A stretch of DNA of 64,000 nt. Origin: Enchytraeus crypticus (lineage: Eukaryota; Annelida; Clitellata; Enchytraeida; Enchytraeidae). Below the pieces are notes generated by a model that did no database searches, had not been told where the DNA came from, and saw nothing but the letters and a program-made list of their open reading frames with translations. The stretch covers positions 792,501 through 856,500 of the forward strand of contig CAJHZI010000508.1 of NCBI GenBank assembly GCA_905160935.1, read 5' to 3'. Both the position numbers and the translations under genes were made by a program. Of the stretch, positions 1 through 9,500 are shown piece after piece; within the stretch, counting starts at the first letter, position 1, and the number at the start of each line of letters is the position of its first letter.

Positions 1-955
1 TATGAGTGAAAGAGGAAAGTTAGAAAATGTTAAGAGGGAAATGGAGAAAGGGAAAATAAATGTCCTAGGGATGAGTGAAGTAAGGTGGTTGGGAACTGGA
101 GATTTTAACCCCGTACCCATCAAGTGATGGGTACAGGGTTATAAACTCCGGAGGAGATAAAAGGGAGAAGGGTGTGGCAATAATATTGGATAGAAATTTA
201 AGTGAACGAGTAACAAAGATTCTTCAGTGCAGTGACAGACTGATGTTAGTGCGGATCAAAGCAGATCCAGTAGATTTGGTGTTTATCCAAATCTACATGC
301 CTACATCAGCCTCAGAGGATGAGGAAATTGAAGCGATGTACGAAAAATAGAAGGAATGATTAAAGGAGAAAAAGCCACAGATCAAGTGATAGTTATGGGG
401 GATTGGAACGCGGTGGTGGGTGAAGGGAGAGATGGAAATGAAGTTGGGGAATATGGTCTAGGAAAAAGAAATGAGAGAGGACAGAAATTGGTTGACTTTT
501 GCAATAGAATGAGATTAGTGGTGTCCAACACTTGGTTCAAACATGAGAAGAGAAGGCGTTACACATGGAAGAAACCAGGAAGCACCGGAAACGAGGGAAG
601 ATACCAGATAGATTATATTCTGATAAAGCAACGGTACAGGAATAGTGTGAAGAATTCAAGGGCTTATCCAGGAGCCGATATTAATTCAGACCACAATCTA
701 GTAATGGCAAAAGTAGGGCTTCAGCTGAAGAAAATACTTAAGAAGAAAAGCAGTAAGAGATGGAATTTGAACGGATTGAACGAGAAAAGAAGTCAGTTTC
801 AGGAAGCAGAGGAAAGAAAAGTTAAGGAAATGAAGGACTACGAAAGAACAGGGGTAAGTGAAAGATGGTGTCAGCTAAAAGAAGCTATTAAAATAGGTGC
901 AAAAGAAGTTTATGGCTTTCTTAAAGCAAATACAGCTAAAAAACCTTGGATCACA
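1..955 (+). mobile_element. RTE-clade LINE fragment, endonuclease region
   Basis: The open frame at 356-955 encodes the C-terminal half of an apurinic-type (EEP) endonuclease. Visible motifs are GDWNAVVG, the Q-IDYIL block and PGADINSDHNL with the SDH catalytic histidine motif. These match the endonuclease of RTE/BovB-type elements (often annotated craniofacial development protein 2-like). Sequence before 356 carries the same domain in other frames, so frameshifts are present and the copy is dead. At about 950 the plus-strand sequence ends abruptly against a minus-strand copy of the same family's RT 3' part. RTE clade membership is inferred from motifs, not from a tree. Confidence 0.8.
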
Positions 956-1790
956 AGCGAGAGATCTTCTTCCTATTTCTTAATACATTTATCAACTGTC
1001 TATCTGTGCCAACTCTCTCCAGGACTTCCTCATTTGTAACCTTTTGAGTCCAGCTAATCCTCTCCATTCTTCTCCAAATCCACATTTCCAATGCCTCCAG
1101 TTTCCTAATATATTCCTTCCTTAAGGTCCATGTTTCACATCCATACAATAGCGTGGTCCAAACCAAAGTTTTCACTATCTTTATCTTTGTGTCTTTCTTT
1201 AGACTTTTTGTTAATAGTTCTTTTCTACTACCAAAGGCCGCTTTTGCTTGTGCAATCCTACTGCATATTTCTGTCTCACATTTCCCATCATCGGTTATAG
1301 TATGACCCAAATATTTGAAACTCCTTACCTGTTCCAATTTCGTATCATTTATTGTGATATTAACTTCACCTTTATTATTGGACACTCTCATAACCTTCGT
1401 CTTTTTTATATTAAACTTCATGCCATATCTCAGCCCCGTATCATTCAGCCTATCCATTATCTTCTGCAATCCAATCTCGCTGCCCGCTACCATTCCTTGG
1501 TCATCTGCAAATCGTACATCTTGTAACAAATTCCCTCCTACTGTTATTCCTTCTTCCAAGTCGTCCATGGCCTCCTCCATCATTGCCTCAGCGTAAATGT
1601 TTAACAGCAGCGTTTAAATGCTACAACCTTGTCTTAATCCACGTCCTATTTCACCTTCTTCTGAGTATTCTTGTTGGATTTTGATTACTGCTCTTTGACT
1701 CATGTACAAGCCCAAAATAGTCTTCTGTCTCTCCAGTCAATTCCTATTCTTTTTAAGATATTCATCATCGTTATCCAATCAATCCTGTCA
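951..1790 (-). mobile_element. RTE-clade LINE fragment, RT palm/thumb and C-terminus
   Basis: The minus-strand frame at 951-1583 contains the RT palm motif RFADDQ followed by conserved blocks such as GMKFNIKKTKV, FKYLGHTITDDG, LLYGCETWT and MWIWRRMERISW, which are typical of RTE-like elements. Similarity continues without a clean frame to about 1790. The frame is cut near NRKKISRL by the junction with the opposite-strand endonuclease fragment, so the 3' end and tail are missing. It is nearly identical to the copy at 3005-4325, implying fairly recent activity of the family. Confidence 0.8.
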
Positions 1791-2049
1791 AACATTCATA
1801 GAAACCCTCAGTGTTTCTACAGACACCCTGCTCCCTGTCACATATGTGTCGATAATCGTCACGGCATTCGTCGATATCTGAACATAGAGAAGTTATTATG
1901 CACAATGTTACCGAGCTCTATGATAGATATGTAACAGAAATAATTGCTGCGGATCTGTTATTGGGAAAAGTATTAACGAAAGAAAGCATGCCAAATTTAA
2001 AGTTAAGCAGTAAAATTACAGAAATAGTCGCAAAACATTCGCTGGTAAG

Positions 2050-2570
2050 CATTGAATAGGACTCCTTCGTAGCGCACTGCCTACTGGCAGGTCCGTGGTA
2101 TATAACGCCTCCACTCTTCTCTGTCTTCCGCTTTCTTGTATATAACGCCTCCAATTTTCTCTGTCTTCCGCTTTCTTCTTCATTTTCACATATGAATTTG
2201 GTCTTTAAATCATCTAACATACCTAATCTCGACCTGCCCCTGCCTCTTTTTCCTTCCATTCTACCTTCTACGCCCTTTACTAATAGACCTTCCCCCCTTG
2301 TCCTATCCAACTCTTATTTCTATTTCTTATTATAGTTATCATCTGTCAATCTGTGCCAACTCTCGCCACAACTTGCTCATTTGTAACCTTTTGAGTACAG
2401 CTAATCCTCTCCATTCTACTCCAAATCCACATATCCAATGCCTCCAGTTTCCTAATATCTTCCTTAAGGTCGATGTTTAACATGCATTCATAGCGTGATT
2501 CAAAACATGGTTTTCACTACCTTTATCTTTGTGTCTTATTTAGACTTTTAATTAGTTTCTTTCCTATAAT
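2050..2570 (-). mobile_element. RTE-clade LINE, 3' terminal fragment
   Basis: The minus strand encodes the C-terminal signature GRMEGKRGRGRSRLGMLDDL followed by the E-E-GRQRKLEA region, then the shared 3' tail containing a palindromic GGACCTGCCAGTAGGCAGTGC-like block near 2070-2095. Higher coordinates contain the thumb region (Leu/Glu-rich, WRRM-like) with frameshifts. Part of the tail is locally duplicated: a roughly 40-bp 'cgcctcc..ttctctgtcttccgctttctt' segment occurs twice around 2105-2175. Confidence 0.7.
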
Positions 2571-2607
2571 CGAAGCAAAAAGATTGGTGTATCACAACAC
2601 AAATGCA

Positions 2608-2609
<2 letters not shown>

Positions 2610-2659
<50 letters not shown>
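2610..2659. repeat. (TA)n microsatellite
   Basis: About 25 uninterrupted TA units followed by a short GA-rich run at 2660-2690. No gene is visible from 2660 to 3000. Confidence 0.95.
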
Positions 2660-2661
<2 letters not shown>

Positions 2662-3004
2662 AGAGAGAAAGAAAAGAGAGAGGGAGAGAGATGATATTTA
2701 AAACAACCACGATCGCTTTTTATATCTAGCAGCTCATATACTCTTACCGTCACATTCGTATTGATCATAGTTCAGTCTTTAAAATGTCAATAATACATTT
2801 TACATTATATCATATATCATAATTAATTAGAGTAATCAAATGTGCATTCTACAATCTACTTTCGAAGCGAGATTCAATAAGAAAATATCAAAAATGTCAA
2901 GCAATATAGACATGGCACGTTTACTCGAACATCAGGAAGACGAAGGCTGTTTGAATGAGATTAATAAACCAATTCTTCGTTCTATTTTTGATGGAGTGTA
3001 ATAC

Positions 3005-4325
3005 TTTAGCTGATTCTCTCTCTCTTAGTGCACTGCCTACTACAAGGTCCATGCTATGTAACACCTCCACTCTTCTCTGTCTTCCACCTTCCTCTTCCAC
3101 ATATGAGTGGGTTTTTAAATCATCTAACATACCTAATCTCGGCCTGCCCCTGCCTCTTTTCCCCTCCATTCTACCTTCTATGACCTCTTTTAATAGACCT
3201 TCCCCCCTTAGAATGTGTCCTATTCAACTCCTTTTCCTATTTCTTAATACATTTATCAACTGTCTCTCTGTGCCAACTCTCTCTAGAACTTCCTCATCTG
3301 TAGCCTTCTGAGTCCAACTAATCCTCTCCATTCTTCTCCAAATCCACATTTCCAATGCCTCCAGTTTCCTTTTCTTTGTGTGTTTCTTTAGACTTTTGTT
3401 AATAGTTCTTTTCTATTACCAAAGGCCGCTTTTGCTTGTGCAATCCTACTGCATATTTCAGTCTCACATTTCCCGTCATCGGTTATGGTATGACCCAAAT
3501 ATTTGAAACCCCTTACCTGATCCAATTTCGTACCATTTATTGTGATATGAACTTCACCTTTATTATTGGACACTCTCATAACCTTCGTCTTTTTTATATT
3601 AAACTTCATGCCATATCTCAGCCCCGTATCATTCAGCCTATCCATTATCTTCGCAGTCCATTCTCGCTGCCCGCTACCATTCCTTGGTCATCTGCAAATC
3701 GTACATCTTGTAACAAATTCCCTCCTACTTTTATTCCTTCTTCCAAGTCGTCCATGGCCTCCTCCATCATTGCCTCAGCGTAAATGTTTAACAGCAGCGG
3801 CGAAATTCTACAACCTTGTCTTAATCCACGTCCTATTTCACCTTCTTCTGAGTATTCTTGTTGGATTTTCACTACTGTTCTTTGATTCATGCCCAAGTTC
3901 AAAATTAGTCTTCTATCGCTCCAGTCAATTGCTATTATTTTTAAGATATGCATCATTATTATCCAATCAATCCTGTCAAAGGCCTTCTCTAAGTCTACAA
4001 AGCATACAAAAACGTCATTTCCATATTCTAAGCTTCTTTCGCAAAGAACCCGCATTACCCCTATTGCTTCTCTTGTGCCGCACCCTTTCCTAAAACCAAA
4101 TTTTGTCTTGCTCATTATCATCTCTGCTTTCGACTGAATGCGATTATTTACTATCTTTAATAAGATCTTCGATGCATGAGGTATAAAACTGATTGTTCTG
4201 TAATCCGAACACCCCACAGCGTTAGCTTTTTTGGGAATTGGGATCATTACTGACTTGGTAAAGTCGTCTGGCCAAATACCTGTTTTGTACACTTCCATAC
4301 ATACCTCCATTAACTTATTACCTGA
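3005..4325 (-). mobile_element. RTE-clade LINE, RT domain to 3' tail
   Basis: This is the longest LINE reading of the first 5 kb. The minus frame from 4310 carries the RT fingers (KSVMIPIPKK, YRTISF), the palm motif VDLEKAFDRI, the GLRQGC-SPLL block and the FADD active site, then shifts frame near 3650 into GMKFNIKKTKV, FKYLGHTI and, after a further break, GRMEGKRGRGRPRLGMLDDL. The 3' tail at 3010-3080 ends in GA-rich sequence (CTCTCTC on the plus strand). No endonuclease lies upstream, so the copy is 5'-truncated. The frameshifts mean it cannot be active. Confidence 0.85.
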
Positions 4326-4789
4326 TTAAAGTACCAATAAAGTTCTTTGTTAAAATATATGTAAAGCAGGTACAAGCTTCAATAAAGATGTGTCAAATAC
4401 AGTTATAGTGATTGCAAAATGACCGTGTTACAATGAAGATTTGGGCTGAGCCAATAACTTTTAGTTTAATTTGTCCTCCATCGGATAAGTAGGCTACAGT
4501 AATAATAATACAAATAATAATAACCTCCGACAATTTCTATAGCGGTGTCATGGCCGGTGTCCGGCTTCGAGACCGCTTAACTGTAGATACACACAGCATA
4601 TGTTACAGCAAACAGATTACACCGTGTTCACGCTGAACTAAAAAGCTCTTTAAAACAAGCGGTATAGTTTAGCAAATGCTGTATAGGTTTATTTTAAAAT
4701 ACAAACGTTTTTGGGCAAAATAAAGTTACATGTAGGCCTACATTAAGGATATAAGGCTTAGTTTAGAAATAGAGCCTATGATAACTGAC
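4326..4789. other. No gene seen; intron or flank of the WSC-EGF gene
   Basis: AT-rich sequence. It contains a short (aat)n stretch near 4500 and one TAGGCCTA octamer at 4733-4740. The next 3' exon of the minus-strand EGF gene should lie here or beyond the window edge, but I could not find an EGF-like exon. Confidence 0.5.
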
Positions 4790-6478
4790 CCTGACACTGG
4801 TGCTGATCAGACGACAGCTGATACCCAGCAGAACAGCTGCAGTGGTAGCTGCCCTCAGTGTTGTGACAGCTGTGAGAACAGCCTCCTTTGTCAATAGCGC
4901 ACTCGTCTATATCTATGTGAACAACAACAACAACAAATAGACAGAACGTTGCTGTCATCCATGATGTCATTGATGGATAACCATTACGTCGTGGTAGATG
5001 TACTAGAAAGCAAAGTACACACAGCAGAATATATTGATTGAGTCGAATGTTGGAGCATCCCATTGCAGTGGATTTTGAAGAGCTGCTGAGTTCAACTTTA
5101 GTTTTAGTTAATTTTTATTTCTCTCTGAAGCCGAATGTCAATAGAACTAAATTTTCATTTTAAGATATATTGAGATATTTTTATATTGATATATCTCAAC
5201 ATAATCCTCCGAGTGAGGAAACTGATGTTAAGCTTAGCTTTACCAGCTTCAGGACATCGAGACATTTATTAAATGTTAATCTTATTCATTTTATCGGTCT
5301 ATCTCTGGCACTCTCTTACTTTATTTCTCTCTCTTTAACACCAGCCATTTATCGTTATCTATAGTTTTCTATCAGTCTCCACATCTACATTTACACTTTA
5401 TATATCATAGTCGAATGTCTCAGTGGCGTAGTGATTAGAGCTGTTGATAACGTCGTGAAATTTTAAATGACAGAACCTGAGTTGAAATAAAATCTCGTGG
5501 GTTCGATTCCCAGTCGCTCTGGTCTGAGAGTACTATCTCGGAGATTCACAGGAACAGTTACACAGAAAATTGAAAACTGTACCACAGCTAACTGATTTAA
5601 CATGTGATATTAAAAGTGATAGATATCAAGGTAGTTGATCATTTCACTATAACGAGTGTTATTATAATTATTAATTTATTACGGCTCAAGTTACAGCTGA
5701 GTCTCATGTTACAGTTATAACCTCTCTACTACATATGTATGTATATCATATATCAATATTGTATATCATAAACAATATTTACTTGTCTCACCTTTACAAG
5801 CGGTAGACCGTTGGAGTGTGTAACCGGGTCTACAATAGCATTGAAAGCTTCCCTCTGTATTGTTACATTCGTGTTCACATCCCGCCGTGCCATTTATACA
5901 CTCGTTAATGTCTGCACAGAATAATTAAATAAGTTAACGAAACAAAACAAATAAGTCATTTAAGTTAAATTTATAACAACATTACTCGTTAGTGCGAAAT
6001 ATACATGCCCATAGGTCATCACTCACGTAGGAGAATGATTTAAACAATTTGAACCATTATATCATTGCTCGTTCACTTGGCTGTAATTCTGAAGTGCTCG
6101 ATGTTGTTATATATGACGGTAGCATAATTAATAGTTGTGTTTGTTGTCGCTTTAGTGGTTCAAAATTTTGACGTTTTCATAGTTTAAACTTAAAACACAG
6201 AAATGAGGATTGATAATTTTTATGCACTTGCTGTAGTCAGGTGAAAATTCAGTACGGTTTAAAACGCTTATTATTTTATGGTGGCAAGCATTTTCATGCC
6301 ATAATATAACTATGAGATGGTCATACCCTCACAGGTTCTCTTGTCTGGCATCAGCTCATATCCTGAGCGACAGTCACAGCTGAAGCTGCCCTGAGTGTTG
6401 CTACATTTCTGGTGGCACGGTCTGTTCCAACACTCATTAATATCTGTTAAAATTAACATCAGTGACATATATATATAC

Positions 6479-6530
<52 letters not shown>

Positions 6531-9500
6531 AAGTTGTGGAAGCAGAATCAGTGAATGCCTTTGAAAACAAAAACGATAAACATAAGAACATGTAATTTAG
6601 ATGCTAATTATATGTGCAGAGTTATTCATATGTATAAATTTGACATGTTGATATGAAGTTTGCATGATTTGATTTTTAAAAGTAGGACTAATTAAGTATT
6701 TTACGATGTACAGATAGGTGAAATTAGACCAAAATAGAAATATATATTTGAAATTTCATATAAATAGTTATAGGCCTAGTTGGTCACTGGCTCTTTTTGG
6801 TAAATGTACTTGTATAATGTGGTTTTGAGTTGTATATTGAACTATGAGGTGTTATCAATATTTATTGGCATTAGTTAAGAGTCTGATGAGCCTCAAACAA
6901 GCATATAATTGCTTCCTGACTCTGTAATGTTATGTTATGTTATAGGCCTAACGTGTCTCTAATTCCTGAATGAAGTTTACATTACATTATATTGTAAGCG
7001 GATAACGAATGTGAGCAACCACAGATAAATGTGCATTAGATACATGTAATATGACTATAAAAATATACCTATATTAATTTCAAAGAGAAGAGGATACCAG
7101 CTTGATAATATAAACAAGCGAGTTATCTGGTGCTGATAGACCTTGGTTTGCGGACTGCTATCTTAGATCTGTGCTCTTAGGTAAACTGATGTAGCGTATA
7201 GGCTATTTACTCCCATTTATAAACTACCTTGATTCAGTGCTTGATGTCAAATATAAATGCCATCTGATATTTTTAGTTTATATGGAAACTTTAAATATAA
7301 AGCTAAAATTATTCAATTTGAGAACATATAGGCCTATGCAGAAAATATGTAACATTATTCCTTATTTTTTATTTCCTGTTCATATTTCTTAACTATTACT
7401 ACTTGTATAGTCACAATTAAAGTATATAATACAAATCTAAAGAAGAGTTGATTTTTTACTTCTATTTAGGAGAAAATACTCACAAACCTCTTGAACAGTT
7501 TTTACCCTTCCCCCCAGGTTCACAACCTCCTTGCGGGCACTGTCCACCTTTTCTCAGGCACGCAGCACCATTGCGGCAGTGACATTTTTTCTTGCAATTA
7601 TTTTTATTAACACCGTAGTGACCTCTCTGGCATACTGAAAGAAAAATCTTTTTAAGTTATATCTTGCAACATCATCTTTTACAGTTATATCAGTACTAGG
7701 CCTATATTAGAAATTAATTTCAATTGTTCACTTTTACCGCTTTTTATCAATTGCGAAACAAATAAGTAAAGTGCACCGTCAACACAGAGTATACATTCAG
7801 TTTGAAGAACTCTGATTCGATATCGTTGCAGCGTAACGTCACTGATGATAAAAATGTGGAAAACTCTATCGTAAAAAACCTTATTGTGTAGATTGAAGAA
7901 CTCATGGTTCAAAGAATCCAGCCACAGTTAGATGAGAAGCGAGCAACTGATCGCCTGTATTGCTTAATCACAAGTAGCTGATAAGTTTCTTTAGCTCATT
8001 TCGATCATTAAATAAGAGGGTAGAGTAATGTTGTTACTATATCGAAATTTAATGAACTTATATGTAAAAGAATTCTAACTAATATTACCATGATAGACGC
8101 TGTTGCGATTAGTAGCTCCGCACTTGTGACCCCAGTCTTCAGCTCTTGGACAATATTGACAGTCATATTCATTTGCTCGACCGTGTTTTTTATAATCATC
8201 TCCGCAGAAACATTGCACTACACCGTTAGGCCAATACGGATACTAAAATTATAAATTTAATCAGCTTATTTTAAAATTTAAAATTTAATGCTTTTGGAAC
8301 TGCAAATCATTTTATGAATATATCCTTATAGGCCCTGTGTCTGATGATACTAATTTGTCGACGTTCCTATTAAAGGCGGTTAATGCAAATAGTGAATGGG
8401 TGAATATTATATAAGTCAACCACTTGTACATGAACATTTGTTGGCCTACTTACATGTATATCAAAATTACTGTCAGAGGCTCAGAGAGCACTCTTTGAGA
8501 AAATGTTCGAGAGATTTATGGGAGATTCAGCGTCACTAGTGAAGGTACCTCCAGAATTTATATTTATGTTACAAATTTGCAAAGTAATACGCTGTATATA
8601 CTATTTATTTTTATTCGCAAACAGTAGGCCCCCTATGTTTAACCTTTGTTTCATTAAATATAGTTTTGTTTAACAATGGCATGTAATTATCCGGAAATTC
8701 TGAATATACATTTCCAATTACATTGTCCAATCACTGTTAATGTAGGCCTAAAGGGGAGATTATGCTTGAAAGCGAAGTTAGGATGTTGGTAACTGCAACT
8801 AGTTTGAATTATTTAGAATGAGAATGGTAGAATCTTCACGTCTTGAATCGCAGAGTATAGGATAATCAGACATTTAAATCGGTTTAAATCAAACTGAATC
8901 TTAATCCTATAAAAGCAGGGTTCAAATCCCCGCCACTGACATCTTATCGAACAGGAAACTGACGAACGATAAATTTTGTTCGTTCTTCAGTGAACATAAT
9001 ATGATGAACACACATCACTTAAGGTACCGTGTAGACTAATTATAACGGTGTATAGGTCCATACGACTTAGTTATACTCTGATCTGTATATCCTGTTCTGA
9101 AGTATATCCTGTTAAAAACCAATATACTGTAGATAGCAATCAAATGTAGATAATAGTATCGATGATAATCGATAGCAGTTTTATTTTAATATTACTATTA
9201 TAATTCTCGACAAACACAATAATATCCATTGACAAACATAATCTTCCATGACATCATATTAACAAATACAGTGTCCACAGTATAGTAGACATAGTATAGT
9301 AACAATTTTAGATGAAAAATGTCTAACAGCACAGCACAACGGATAATTTTAATAGATAGGCCCTACGGCTATGGTTTTCGAAAAAAATACTAATTGGGAA
9401 AATTAATAATGAAAGAAGAAATAATGAATTTCAGTTTCATCTCTCGAAAGCGATATCAGTGACGAGACAGCCTATAATTTTAAGAACGCGCATACTGATC

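Noticed and set aside
1-950. Twin-priming (5' inversion) of one LINE insertion
   Set aside because: In twin priming the 3' segment with its tail stays terminal; here the 3' tail is missing at the junction, so two copies or a rearrangement is more likely.
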